A stretch of DNA of 64,000 nt from Ferdinandcohnia sp047246645 (lineage in GTDB: Bacteria > Bacillota > Bacilli > Bacillales > Bacillaceae_L). The notes beneath the pieces are model-generated. The model ran no database searches. It saw only the letters and a program-made list of their open reading frames with translations, and was not told the DNA's origin. Where the stretch lies: the NCBI RefSeq assembly GCF_047246645.1, contig NZ_JBFOKR010000002.1, positions 62,001-126,000 on the forward strand, in the 5' to 3' direction. The position numbers were made by a program, and so were the translations under genes. Shown here piece after piece: positions 42,318 to 51,209 of the stretch. How positions within the stretch are numbered: position 1 is the stretch's first letter; every line of letters begins with the position of its first letter.

Positions 42318-42719
42318 CTTACTTACCTCCTTGTTTATCAAGACCAGCGGAGTTAATAAATTCCATATTTTGGTTTATTTTAGGAAACACTAAACAATAT
42401 CTTAATACTTTTTTTACACAAAATCAATCGGCACTAAAACCTAATTTTGTAGAATAGTACATTATGTATTTCCTAATATATACATATAAGACGTTTAAAT
42501 GACTAGAAAGTTTCATAGAAATCCAAAGTAAAATTTTTATGAATTTTCTAATAAGTAACAAAAAAAGAGAGAAATCAAATTAATTCTCTCTTTTACACTA
42601 CTTTTGTAGGATAAAAAACACTACTATTTCCTTATGAAATATAGGTTTCTTTATATTTAATTCTCATAAATTATATTTCACTAACTTCTTCGTTACTATA
42701 AAAACATTTCATTTACATC
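42318..42719. other. Noncoding region between yqgS and glcK
   Basis: AT-rich; it contains the yqgS promoter region and the terminator at 42563-42594. Nothing else recognisable. Confidence 0.6.
42563..42594 (-). terminator. Terminator after glcK
   Basis: An 11-bp perfect stem (AAAAGAGAGAA with TTCTCTCTTTT) about 125 bp past glcK, followed by T residues on the minus strand. Confidence 0.75.
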
Positions 42720-43691
42720 TTATTTCGCTAACTTGGTTTTAGCTAAATAGGCAGCTCCTATTACTCCTGCATCATTTCCTAATGTTGCTATTGTAAGCTC
42801 AACGGCCTCTGCAACCCTTGGAAATGCAAATCGATCGAATTGCTGTTTTAAAGGCTTAAGTAGCTGGTCACCTGCTTTTGAAACACCGCCACCAATTACA
42901 ATCTTCTCAGGATTTAATCCGTTAGCTATATGACTCATCGATAATCCAAGATAAAACGCTACAGAATCAATTACTTCTTGTGCAATTGGATCTCCTTCAG
43001 CCGCTGCTTCAAAAATACTCTTTGACGAAAGTTCTCCTGTAGATTCAAACTCATCCCGGAGCTGACTCGCTCCATAATGACCTTGAATAGCTTCGGTTGC
43101 CAGTCTAACAATACCTGTAGCAGAAGCAATTGTTTCAATACAACCTGTCTTACCACAACCACATCGTGCTCCACCTTCAGGAACTGCTGTAATATGTCCT
43201 ATTTCACCACCAGCCCCATTTGTTCCACGGATAACCTCACCATTAGAGATAATCCCACCGCCAACTCCAGTACCTAGCGTAACGCAAATAATATCCTTTG
43301 AACCGTCCCCTGCACCCTTCCACATTTCTCCGATTGCAGCGACATTTGCATCATTATCAATAACTGCTTTAAGACCTATCTTTTCCTCGAGTTCTGCTTG
43401 AAGTGGGTAGTTCTCCCAGCCTAGATTTGTTGTTTTATATACAATTCCTTCTTCAAAATTAGTTGGTCCGGGTGCACCCATTCCAACTCCCAAAAACTGA
43501 CCCTTAGTCAAGCTCATCTCTGTCATCTTATTATTTAGTGCTGTAGCAATATCAGAAATGATAGATCTGCCTGTTTTATCAGTTGGAATCTCCCATTTTT
43601 CAATAATATCACCTTCCTGGGTGATAAAGGCTAGCTTAACGGTTGTTCCACCTAAATCAATACCAATAAGTAATTGTTCATAACTGCTCAT
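42720..43691 (-). CDS. glcK: Glucokinase (ROK family)
   Basis: The 323-aa ATP-dependent glucokinase begins MSSYEQLLIGIDLGGTTVK (phosphate-1 motif). It has the glucose-binding DNDANVAAIGEMWKGAG and ROK zinc motif CGCGKTGCIE, matching GlcK (YqgR). It phosphorylates free glucose in the cytosol. The start ATG at 43691 has GAGG about 7 nt upstream; longer in-frame starts lack ribosome sites. It follows yqgQ closely as in B. subtilis. Confidence 0.95.
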   Translation of the reverse strand: MSSYEQLLIGIDLGGTTVKLAFITQEGDIIEKWEIPTDKTGRSIISDIATALNNKMTEMSLTKGQFLGVGMGAPGPTNFEEGIVYKTTNLGWENYPLQAELEEKIGLKAVIDNDANVAAIGEMWKGAGDGSKDIICVTLGTGVGGGIISNGEVIRGTNGAGGEIGHITAVPEGGARCGCGKTGCIETIASATGIVRLATEAIQGHYGASQLRDEFESTGELSSKSIFEAAAEGDPIAQEVIDSVAFYLGLSMSHIANGLNPEKIVIGGGVSKAGDQLLKPLKQQFDRFAFPRVAEAVELTIATLGNDAGVIGAAYLAKTKLAK

Positions 43692-43716
43692 ATGTATTCC
43701 TCGATTCTTCACATGA

Positions 43717-43935
43717 TTAATGTCCAGCATTTTTTTTATTTTTCTCACGTTCTCTAACAATTTCTTGGCGTAAAAGAAAAATAGCCATTTGATAATCCTT
43801 TGTATCCATAAGCTGTGAATTATATAGTTCTTTTATTTCTGCTTCCATTAATTCTAGGTCAGCCACCCGATCACCAATGTATATGATTGTTCCAAATTTC
43901 TTTAAATACTGCCTTATGTCGTAAATCGTTTCCAT
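43717..43935 (-). CDS. yqgQ: YqgQ family protein (DUF910)
   Basis: The 72-aa helical protein has TIYDIRQYLKKFGTIIYIGDR and the AIFLLRQE segment typical of YqgQ, a small single-stranded nucleic acid-binding-like protein known from structural work. It sits directly upstream of glcK (25 nt), so they are probably cotranscribed. GAGGAG precedes the ATG. Confidence 0.92.
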   Translation of the reverse strand: METIYDIRQYLKKFGTIIYIGDRVADLELMEAEIKELYNSQLMDTKDYQMAIFLLRQEIVREREKNKKNAGH

Positions 43936-44064
43936 TTTGTTCTCCTCTGTTGGTCACTTCCACTTAGTGTTACACATATTTAGATTAGTAAAAAAAAGCC
44001 GAACGTGCAAGTACTACTCAAAATTGTCATAAAGTAGCATAATAAAATCCCTCTCAATAATAGG

Positions 44065-44099
44065 AAAAGGGAGCGTCCAGCATGTGAACACTCCCTTTT
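44065..44099 (-). terminator. Terminator after the GerA-family gene
   Basis: A 9-bp stem (AAAAGGGAG with CTCCCTTTT), loop about 17 nt, directly past the stop region. Confidence 0.65.
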
Positions 44100-44108
44100 A
44101 ATTTAGTT

Positions 44109-45578
44109 TTATTTATCTGGGTCCCTAGGATGTAATACTGCTGGTCTTTTTCTTTTTAAAGGAATCGGAGCACGGAATAATACATCCTTAAAGGCACGAT
44201 ATGAAAATGGAACAAAAGGCCATAAATATGGTACATTAAATGACTTCATTCTAGCTAAGAATAGGATCCACATGGTTATTGACCCAACAAACCCTATAAC
44301 TCCAAATATACTTGTTGCAGCTAATATGAACAACCTTGCCAATCGGTTAGCAAGACTCATTTCATAACTTGGAGTCGAGAATGTACCAATTGCTGCAATA
44401 GCTAAGTATAATATTACTTCATTGGTGAATAATCCAACCTCTACCGCAACTTGGCCAATCAACATAGCGGCAACAAGTCCCAACGCAGTTGCTAGGGAAG
44501 TTGGGGTATGAATGGCTGCCATCCGTAATAAATCAATGCCTATCTCAATGAGGAAGAACTGCAAAATAAGTGGTAGCCTTCCATTATCATTTGGACCGAT
44601 AAATTTTAATTCTTCTGGTAATAATTCTGGGTGAACTGCAAACAAGTACCATAATGGTAATAGAAATAGTGATGCCCACACACCTATATACCGGACAAGT
44701 CGTAAATATAATCCTGCTGAAGGACTATTTCGATATTCTTCTGCATGCTGCATATGGTGCCAAAATGTTGTTGGTGTAATCAGTACGCTTGGTGACCCAT
44801 CTACCATAATAATAATATGTCCTTCGTATAAGTGAACGGCTGCCGTATCAGGTCTTTCAGTATATCTTACAACTGGATAGGGATTCCAGTGGCGTCCTGA
44901 TATATACTCCTCAATAGTCTTTTCTCCCATTGGTAGTCCGTCTGTATCAATTTTACTAATTGCCTTTTTAACATCTTCAACGTGTTTCTTATCTGCAATA
45001 TCCTCGATGTAACAGACTACTATATCAGTCTTAGAACGTCTGCCAACCTGTTGGTATTCCATTCGTAGGGATTTATCTCGAACTCTTCTTCTTGTTAAAG
45101 CCGTATTAAATACAATGGTTTCTACATACCCATCTCTGGATCCCCTAACAACCCTTTCAATATCAGGTTCTTCCGGTCCACGTACGGGATAGGTTCTGGC
45201 ATCAATTAGTATGACTTTATCAATTCCGTCAATTACTAATGCAGTCGGGCCGGCTAGAACTGTATCAACAACCTTGTCCAGGTCATCCGTAGTTTCAACT
45301 TCAACATAAGGTATATATGTTTTTAATAGCTTTTCAAGAGTATCTACCTTTAAGGTGCTTTCATCTTGCTTAGCAAGAAATTTCATTAATAAGTGCAAGA
45401 TATCATCTTTAACAAGACCATCGATTAGGAACATGGCCATGTTTCTTCCAACATACTCTAAATCAATTTTTATAACGTCAAAACTTTTATCTACTCCAAG
45501 TGCATCCTTTAAATAACTAGCATTTTCATCTAAGTTTGACGTGACAGGATGCTTTGGCTTTTCTGTTTCATTTCCCAT
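44109..45578 (-). CDS. GerA-family spore protein (SpoVAF-like)
   Basis: The 489-aa protein has the GerA/SpoVAF N-terminal domain (VLIDARTYPVRGPEEPDIERV-type motif near 130-160, then GSRDGYVETIVFN and LRMEYQQVGRRSKTDI). Four or five membrane helices follow at the C-terminus (about 290-460). SpoVAF and GerA A-subunits sit in the spore inner membrane and form ion or nutrient-gated channels at germination. The conserved Arg-Gly-Pro-x-Glu-Pro core favours SpoVAF. It stands alone, without B/C germinant subunits or spoVA genes. The start ATG at 45578 has GGAG about 8 nt upstream. Confidence 0.85.
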   Translation of the reverse strand: MGNETEKPKHPVTSNLDENASYLKDALGVDKSFDVIKIDLEYVGRNMAMFLIDGLVKDDILHLLMKFLAKQDESTLKVDTLEKLLKTYIPYVEVETTDDLDKVVDTVLAGPTALVIDGIDKVILIDARTYPVRGPEEPDIERVVRGSRDGYVETIVFNTALTRRRVRDKSLRMEYQQVGRRSKTDIVVCYIEDIADKKHVEDVKKAISKIDTDGLPMGEKTIEEYISGRHWNPYPVVRYTERPDTAAVHLYEGHIIIMVDGSPSVLITPTTFWHHMQHAEEYRNSPSAGLYLRLVRYIGVWASLFLLPLWYLFAVHPELLPEELKFIGPNDNGRLPLILQFFLIEIGIDLLRMAAIHTPTSLATALGLVAAMLIGQVAVEVGLFTNEVILYLAIAAIGTFSTPSYEMSLANRLARLFILAATSIFGVIGFVGSITMWILFLARMKSFNVPYLWPFVPFSYRAFKDVLFRAPIPLKRKRPAVLHPRDPDK

Positions 45579-45792
45579 TTGAATCACTCCAATCCTATGC
45601 AAAACAGAACTAGTGCACATGTTTTGGCTTTATGTAAACAGGCTACTAATTCATCTTTGACTAAAAATTGGAAAAACATACTTATAAAGGGAATTGATTC
45701 CTAATTGTTTTTATATAGGCTTTTTCCTTCAACCTATTGGTGCATTAACACCAATAATACTTAATAAAGCTACCGTTATATACTCACAAAAA

Positions 45793-45812
45793 AGACACCC
45801 GCAAAGGTGCCT
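45793..45812 (-). terminator. Terminator after gluP
   Basis: On the minus strand AGGCACC pairs with GGGTGTCT (one G-T), followed by TTTTTTG. It overlaps the gluP stop. Confidence 0.7.
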
Positions 45813-47358
45813 ATTCATTCGGTTCAATTATTGTCTCAATTTCACTTATAAGTTCCTTATAACTTTCATTATCGGGATTTTCTTCAACTGCACGTTCTGC
45901 TGATTGCTTCGCTGAATGGTAATCCTTAAGTTGCATGTATACAAGGGCAAGATTGTAATGCGCCTCAGAGATAGTTGGTTCTTCCTCTGTTACGATCAGT
46001 AAATGGTCCTTAGCATCTTCAAATTTCCCAAGCTTTATTTCCGCAAAAGACATATAAAAATAAAGTTGTGGGGAAGTAGTGCCTTTTTCTTCAGCTTGAG
46101 TGAGCAACTTATATGCCTCCTCAAACTCATTTGCCTCTAGATGCTTTTGGGCAGTACTCACTACAAAATGTGGACTGTCAGATTGTGGTTGTATAACATA
46201 TCCTACATATAATAACCCAGCTAAGACGAGTACAGCTGCTGCAAGACCTGCAATTCTTTGACCGAGTTTCTTATGCTTGGGAAGATGCATAATACTCGAT
46301 GCTAAGAATCCGCCTACTAGTCCCCCTATGTGACCAGCATTGTCTATTCCGGGTATGAGAAAACCAAAAACTAGGTTAATTACGATTACTCCAATAACAT
46401 TTGTTCCCATAGTTCTAAAGAATAGCGAAGGATATGCTATACCAAAAAACAATAATGCACCAAAACAGCCAAATATAGCACCAGATGCACCAGCTGAAAC
46501 GGAGGAACTAAAAACAAAGCTTGCTAGGCTTCCAGTAAATCCAGCAAATAAATAGATAAAAAGAAAACGCCCTTTTCCATATAATTTTTCAACCTCTGTC
46601 CCTAAATAATAGAGCGCAAGGGTATTCATGAGTAAATGAAAAATACCAATATGTAAAACAATTGGGGTAAAAAAACGCCACCATTCTCCATTTAATATAA
46701 GAAAGTTTTCCTTTGCACCGTACTTTATTAATGTGTTTGTATTGGTACTCCCACCATTTAATTCAAGTATACCGAACATAATAAGCTGTAGTGCTACCAG
46801 AAAATAAGTGAAAAATGGCTTTCCGTTTTGAAAGAGATTTTTTTCTTGTGATATACGTTTATTTGCAACTGATATTACGTCATGTCTAACCTTTTCCAGC
46901 ATCTCTTGATCAATATAAAGAGATTCATCATTATATGTAAGCGGAAGATTGACCTGCTTTGAGACTACCCCTAACCCTTCCAATACATCTTCGGACTTGA
47001 TTAAAATTGTATGTAATAAAGTTTGTCCTTTACCTCCTGCTTGTAGAGGAGCTTCGATTCTAAATTGCCAATCATCCACCGGCGGATATGTCGTTATATA
47101 GATGTTTAATGCATCTAGTTTTCGAAGATACAGCTTTTTTCGGAGTTGTTCAAGTCTTTGTGTTGTAATCTCCATGTCACGCTGCATCCAATTACTCCAG
47201 TCAAGGTCATGACGTAACATCCGAATAATTCTGGGTTTGTCTTTATCCGTAGATTCCAACCAAACTTCCTGGTTCGATTTTGATAATTGCAAGATACGGT
47301 AGCCTCCATTTTGGAGTCCCTGTATAACCTTCCAAAATAAATAATCTTGTCTGAACAC
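45811..47358 (-). CDS. gluP: Rhomboid intramembrane serine protease GluP (YqgP) with TPR tail
   Basis: The 515-aa protein has a soluble N-terminal domain (about 1-175) and six or seven membrane helices with catalytic Ser292 (GASGAIFG) and His343 (AGHIGGLVGG). A C-terminal TPR region (about 385-510) follows. In B. subtilis YqgP cleaves the magnesium transporter MgtE and partners with FtsH. Layout, residue positions and synteny (yqgQ, yqgO, yqgN around it) all match. It starts with ATG after a GGGGGGAT-type ribosome site. Confidence 0.95.
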   Translation of the reverse strand: MFRQDYLFWKVIQGLQNGGYRILQLSKSNQEVWLESTDKDKPRIIRMLRHDLDWSNWMQRDMEITTQRLEQLRKKLYLRKLDALNIYITTYPPVDDWQFRIEAPLQAGGKGQTLLHTILIKSEDVLEGLGVVSKQVNLPLTYNDESLYIDQEMLEKVRHDVISVANKRISQEKNLFQNGKPFFTYFLVALQLIMFGILELNGGSTNTNTLIKYGAKENFLILNGEWWRFFTPIVLHIGIFHLLMNTLALYYLGTEVEKLYGKGRFLFIYLFAGFTGSLASFVFSSSVSAGASGAIFGCFGALLFFGIAYPSLFFRTMGTNVIGVIVINLVFGFLIPGIDNAGHIGGLVGGFLASSIMHLPKHKKLGQRIAGLAAAVLVLAGLLYVGYVIQPQSDSPHFVVSTAQKHLEANEFEEAYKLLTQAEEKGTTSPQLYFYMSFAEIKLGKFEDAKDHLLIVTEEEPTISEAHYNLALVYMQLKDYHSAKQSAERAVEENPDNESYKELISEIETIIEPNE

Positions 47359-47446
47359 CCTATCCCCCCTTTACCTTAAAATAATTACTTTTATTATAAA
47401 CGTATTTCCACCATTGTTACCAATAATTCCACATAGTACAGGAAAA

Positions 47447-47473
47447 AAACCTGTTGACTGGATCAACAGGTTT
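47447..47473 (-). terminator. Strong terminator after yqgO
   Basis: An 11-bp stem (AAACCTGTTGA with its complement), 5-nt loop, followed on the minus strand by a run of seven T residues. Confidence 0.88.
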
Positions 47474-47478
47474 ACGAA

Positions 47479-47658
47479 TTACCGGAAGGCTTGATGAATC
47501 AATTTGTTTCTTATAAACGGGATACTCATTGAAGTACTTATGAAAAATCTGCGGATTACAGGATTCCCAAATACTTTATTAAAGATTCGGTACCGATACC
47601 TATAAACAGCATAGATTCCTCCAAAAATTAACGCAATTCGGCTTAGCATACGAAACAT
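47479..47658 (-). CDS. yqgO: Small YqgO-like membrane-associated protein
   Basis: The 59-aa basic protein has one membrane segment (IALIFGGIYAVYRYRYRIF) and an amphipathic, Arg-rich C-terminal half. Position between gluP and yqgN matches B. subtilis yqgO. The start ATG at 47658 has GGAGGG 7 nt upstream. Function unknown; the symbol rests on synteny and size. Confidence 0.75.
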   Translation of the reverse strand: MFRMLSRIALIFGGIYAVYRYRYRIFNKVFGNPVIRRFFISTSMSIPFIRNKLIHQAFR

Positions 47659-47701
47659 ATTCAATCCCTCCTATTTATACTGTTTGACTTTCTTCAGTAT
47701 T

Positions 47702-48499
47702 TTATCCTAGAAATAAATTGAGGAAAAAAGTTCCTAAGATAGCCGCTAAGAGGATCGATGCAAAGTTTATTACATCATTGTTACAAAAAGGAACTCCCTT
47801 AAGATAGTTCGTTTCTTTGTTACAATGAAAAGTTTTTTCAGTTTCTATACCACATACAGAACATTTAAATACAACTTGTATGGATGCACCAAGTATTGTA
47901 TCAATCAAATTCCCCAAAAAGCCTACTAGTGTTAAAACAATAAACACCATGATGGATACCTCTGGCCATATAAAATATGAAGAACATGTGATTACTAAGG
48001 AACCAGCGAAGCCGGCAAAAGTTCCCAAAGCTGAAACTGCACCAGAAGTACCCGGCTCTACCCTCTTTAGTTTGGGTAGTAGAAGAATTGGTTGCTTTCT
48101 ACTTAACGTTCCAATCTCGGAAGCCCAAGTATCTGCATTTGCAGCAGCAATTGCACTAATAAAAAAGAAAATCCAAATTTCTGAATCTGTTAAAACAAAT
48201 AAGAGACTTGCAAGGGCAGCAACACCACCGTTTGCAAATACTTGTATAATATCTCTTTGTTCTCCCTTTTCAACCTTATTTTGTAGGCTTTGTTTTTTCG
48301 CTCGTTTATATTTACTCCATAAACTCGAGCTAGCAAAAAATAGACCTAGCAAAAATAAACCTTTATAACCGAATCCAATGGATACAACTGAACCTATTAT
48401 TATCGTTGCAATTGCACCACTTCTTGTTAAAGATGCAAGCTTATAACCTGCGAAGGCAACAAAGATTGTAGCCATGAGTTGTATAAGTAAATCAATCAT
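47702..48499 (-). CDS. DUF92 family integral membrane protein
   Basis: The protein of about 265 aa has six or more membrane spans. It contains ANADTWASEIGTLSRKQP and GTSGAVSALGTFAGFAGS, the signatures of DUF92 (VTE6-like/TMEM19-like) proteins. Plant and cyanobacterial members are phytyl-phosphate kinases; the bacillar substrate is unknown. A CxxC pair (KCSVCG) lies in a late loop. The start (ATG 48499 or GTG 48502) overlaps the yqgN stop, indicating translational coupling. This gene is an insertion relative to the B. subtilis yqgN-yqgO order. Confidence 0.88.
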   Translation of the reverse strand: MIDLLIQLMATIFVAFAGYKLASLTRSGAIATIIIGSVVSIGFGYKGLFLLGLFFASSSLWSKYKRAKKQSLQNKVEKGEQRDIIQVFANGGVAALASLLFVLTDSEIWIFFFISAIAAANADTWASEIGTLSRKQPILLLPKLKRVEPGTSGAVSALGTFAGFAGSLVITCSSYFIWPEVSIMVFIVLTLVGFLGNLIDTILGASIQVVFKCSVCGIETEKTFHCNKETNYLKGVPFCNNDVINFASILLAAILGTFFLNLFLG

Positions 48500-49061
48500 C
48501 ACATGTAATCACCTGTGAGGGTGTAACAAGTTTTTGGACGGGTACATCGAATTCTTCTATTGGTAAAGATTCAACAATTTGCATAGGGAAAGCCAAAGAA
48601 ATTGTTTGACCATTGTAAGAAGATAAGTATCTATCATAATAGCCACCACCATGACCAAGGCGATATCCTCTTTTAGTAAAATATAGACCTGGGACAATAA
48701 CTAGGTCAATTTGACTTTGGTCAACTGAAGTCGTCTGCTCTTCAATAGGCTCCTTCAGACCAAAGTACACAACTTCTAGTTGCTCAAAAGATTTAATTTC
48801 TCGAAAGGTCATATCTTTGGTTTTAGGATGACATTTTGGAACAACTACTCTCTTATTGTTCTCCCATGCGTGTTTAATTAAGCCCTCAGTATTTACCTCA
48901 TAATCCCCTGAAATAGTAACACCAATTGTTTGAGCATTCTGCCATTCGGGTAAATGAATGACGTGTTTTGTAATAGTTTCAGACCAACTAGCAAAGGTGT
49001 CAGAATGAATGGAAAGTAAGGTTTGTTTCATTTCTTTACGAAGTTCCTGTTTCGTTTTCAA
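48492..49061 (-). CDS. yqgN: 5-formyltetrahydrofolate cyclo-ligase (YqgN)
   Basis: The 189-aa enzyme converts 5-formyl-THF to 5,10-methenyl-THF using ATP. It carries the family motif RLGHGGGYYDRYLS (about 133-146) and the N-terminal KQELRKEMK. The start is TTG at 49059-49061 with GGGGGG 6 nt upstream. It lies just downstream of rpmG, and its end overlaps the DUF92 gene. Confidence 0.93.
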   Translation of the reverse strand: MKTKQELRKEMKQTLLSIHSDTFASWSETITKHVIHLPEWQNAQTIGVTISGDYEVNTEGLIKHAWENNKRVVVPKCHPKTKDMTFREIKSFEQLEVVYFGLKEPIEEQTTSVDQSQIDLVIVPGLYFTKRGYRLGHGGGYYDRYLSSYNGQTISLAFPMQIVESLPIEEFDVPVQKLVTPSQVITCDD

Positions 49062-49118
49062 TGTCTTCCCCCCTATATGTTAAGATATCATAAAAATAAT
49101 CTGTTTTATGTATAAAAA

Positions 49119-49146
49119 AACAGCAGGAAATTGCTTTCCTACTGTT
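49119..49146 (-). terminator. Terminator after rpmG
   Basis: Stem AACAGTAGGAAA with TTTCCTGCTGTT (one G-T pair) on the minus strand, then a T run. It overlaps the rpmG stop codon. Confidence 0.85.
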
Positions 49147-49294
49147 ACTTTGTTTCGCGGTGTAAAGTTACTCTCTTAAGTCTTGGGCTATATTTTTTAA
49201 CTTCAAGACGATCTGGGTTGTTACGCTTATTTTTAGTTGTAATATAATTACGATCACCAGTTTCAGTACAAGCTAAAGTGATTTTAACACGCAT
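49145..49294 (-). CDS. rpmG: 50S ribosomal protein L33
   Basis: The 49-aa basic protein starts MRVKITLACTETGDRNYITT and ends LKRVTLHRETK. Only one cysteine remains of the two CxxC zinc pairs seen in Zn-binding L33 (CTET instead of CTEC, KYSP instead of KYCP), so this is a zinc-independent form. The start at the second of two nearby ATGs is chosen because GGAGGG is 8 nt upstream of it and only 2 nt from the first. It sits at the rpmGA position next to yqgN in B. subtilis. Confidence 0.95.
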   Translation of the reverse strand: MRVKITLACTETGDRNYITTKNKRNNPDRLEVKKYSPRLKRVTLHRETK

Positions 49295-49599
49295 GTTCAT
49301 TTCCCTCCAAACATATAAAGCTTTAATCAGACTTTCCTATCATACCATCTTACTGTCGAAAATTCCAGTCCTATTTTTATATATCAAAAATAAAGATTGA
49401 AACAGACTTTCATTACATAACTTCTAAGTCAATAAGTTTATTTAACCATTAGCGTCCTCTTTTAGCAACAAGCCATTTTTAACCATTTTTCGCGCTGACT
49501 ACTTTACTAAAGAATGGTTTTCCTTGCTTATTTCATAACTTTCCTATTTGTCGACTTGTACATTCTACGATAATATAATGTATGGAATGGAGTGAAATA

Positions 49600-49962
49600 A
49601 TGGAATACGCAATTATTGGATTATTATCAGTCGCAATCATCCTTCTTCTTATATCTTTCACTGGGAAAGACCGAGTAAAAAAGCTTGAAGAACAATTTGA
49701 TCAGCTTTCACTTTCAGTCATTCAGGAAACATATTTAATTAAAAAGAAGGTAAAAATTCTTGAAGAAGAGTTGTTAACAAATGATATCGATTTCGAATTG
49801 GACTTACCAACAACCAGTAAAACCAACTCATCTGTAGATGCTTCAATTTTATCCCTTTATGAAGCAGGGCTGAGTTATGAGCAAATTGCTCGTAAGGTAA
49901 ATATGCCAACAGAAGAAGTCCGCCTAATATTAGAACATGCTAGAAAAATGGGGCTTTCATAA
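49600..49962 (+). CDS. Membrane-anchored coiled-coil protein with C-terminal HTH-like segment
   Basis: The 120-aa protein has an N-terminal membrane helix (about 4-24), a coiled-coil stretch (VKKLEEQFDQLSLSV, KVKILEEELL) and a C-terminal helix-turn-helix-like segment (LYEAGLSYEQIARKVNMPTEEVRLIL). The layout recalls SwrB-like or DUF6115-like proteins. The start ATG at 49600 has GGAG about 7 nt upstream. It shares one base with the next gene (TAATG), a tight two-gene operon at the yqzD/yqzC position beside pst. Confidence 0.7.
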   Translation: MEYAIIGLLSVAIILLLISFTGKDRVKKLEEQFDQLSLSVIQETYLIKKKVKILEEELLTNDIDFELDLPTTSKTNSSVDASILSLYEAGLSYEQIARKVNMPTEEVRLILEHARKMGLS

Positions 49963-50417
49963 TGGACAAGTTACTATTGCGAGGCATTGCAGTTGGAATC
50001 ATACTTTCAACCATTATCTATGGATACTTTTATTATTTTGAAAAGGGAGAACCAGTTATTTCTGAAACACAAGTAAACGATTATTTAGAGGAAAAAGGAT
50101 ATGTATCACTATCAAAAGAGAAGTATAGTGAATTACTTCAAGAAGAAACTGATATTAATGAAAACCAAAAAGTTAATGAGCCATTATCTGAACCTATAAA
50201 AAAAGAAATTACATACAGTTTGTCAATTGAACCAGGTATGAATAGTAATCAAATTGCCGAAGTATTGGAGAATGAAGAAATTATCCAAAATTCTTCCGAT
50301 TTAAATACCTATCTGATTGAAAATGGGCTTAATACCAAAATACAAATCGGCACATACGAACTTTCCAATTTGATGGATGTATCTGAAATTGTAAAGATTA
50401 TATGTGGAGGAAACTAA
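49962..50417 (+). CDS. Membrane protein with a YceG/MltG-like N-terminal-type domain
   Basis: The 151-aa protein has a membrane helix (about 7-25) and a charged linker. A C-terminal region reads LSIEPGMNSNQIAEVLENEEII then IQIGTYELSNLMDVSEIVKII, resembling the LysM-like start of endolytic transglycosylase MltG. The catalytic transglycosylase part is absent, so it is likely a binding or regulatory protein. It is translationally coupled to the preceding gene. Likely a yqzC counterpart by position; function unknown. Confidence 0.7.
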   Translation: MDKLLLRGIAVGIILSTIIYGYFYYFEKGEPVISETQVNDYLEEKGYVSLSKEKYSELLQEETDINENQKVNEPLSEPIKKEITYSLSIEPGMNSNQIAEVLENEEIIQNSSDLNTYLIENGLNTKIQIGTYELSNLMDVSEIVKIICGGN

Positions 50418-50446
50418 AAAAGCGATTTGGATACTGATGCTTTTTT
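50416..50446 (+). terminator. Terminator after the MltG-like gene
   Basis: AAAAAAGC pairs with GCTTTTTT around a 15-nt loop and is followed by T residues. Moderately weak stem. Confidence 0.5.
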
Positions 50447-50469
50447 CTTATACACTTCTTAAAGTACAA

Positions 50470-50498
50470 AAAACTCAAGCGAGTGCTTGAGTTTTTTT
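50470..50498. terminator. Terminator after phoU
   Basis: A 10-bp stem (AAACTCAAGC with GCTTGAGTTT) flanked by A and T runs; effective in both directions between convergent genes. Confidence 0.85.
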
Positions 50499-51156
50499 AA
50501 GCATTTAAATCAATTTTCTTACCTTTAACCATATAAATAATATGTTCTGCCATGTTTGTTGTATGATCTGCAACCCTTTCGATGTGACGGCAAATAAAAG
50601 AAAGTTGCGTAATTTGTGAAAGCGACTCTGGATGACTAATCATCAATTGTAAAAGTTCTTTAATCAACTTCCCATATAATTGATCGACTGCATCATCTGC
50701 TTCTGCTGTACGAATTGCTAATTCAACATCTTCCTCATGATAGGCCTTTATAACATCTTTTAACATATCTAATGCCATATCTGCCATCTTAGGAATTTCG
50801 ACAATCGGTTTTATTAATGGTCCGTCTCCAATATGAAGGATCGACTTAGCAATATTTACAGCCAAATCACCAATTCTTTCTACATCATTTGAAATTTTAA
50901 GGGCAGCAATAATTTTTCGCAAGTCTGAAGCAACTGGTTGTTGTTGAGCAATTAGGTGTATCACAATATTATTGATTTGCTCTTCAAGTTCGTTTATTTT
51001 AACATCGTCTTTAATAATCTGTTGGGCAAGTTCAATATCCTGTTGCACTAAGGATTGCACCGACTTTTCTACCGCTGCCTTTGATTGCTCAACCATTTCT
51101 ACTAATAATTCCTTTAATCGAACTAAGTCTTTATCTAGAGTCGTACGAATTGACAT
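50497..51156 (-). CDS. phoU: PhoU phosphate-signalling protein
   Basis: The 219-aa all-helical protein has two PhoU repeats (LKELLVEMVEQSKAAVEKS and DMALDMLKDVIKAYHEED regions) with the metal-site DVERIGDLAVNIAKS and HIERVADHTTNMAE motifs. PhoU links Pst transport to phosphate signalling. It follows pstB by about 50 bp on the same strand; B. subtilis lacks a phoU in its pst operon. The start ATG at 51156 has GAGAGGTG 6 nt upstream. Confidence 0.95.
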   Translation of the reverse strand: MSIRTTLDKDLVRLKELLVEMVEQSKAAVEKSVQSLVQQDIELAQQIIKDDVKINELEEQINNIVIHLIAQQQPVASDLRKIIAALKISNDVERIGDLAVNIAKSILHIGDGPLIKPIVEIPKMADMALDMLKDVIKAYHEEDVELAIRTAEADDAVDQLYGKLIKELLQLMISHPESLSQITQLSFICRHIERVADHTTNMAEHIIYMVKGKKIDLNA

Positions 51157-51209
51157 ACCAAACACCTCTCATAATAGGATTGAGTGCAAAATTTGGGATT
51201 TATAGTTTA

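Noticed and set aside
49541..49580. Sigma-A promoter TTGTCG/TATAAT before the 49600 gene
   Set aside because: TATAAT is good, but the -35 candidates give spacers of 12 or 20 bp, outside the normal range.
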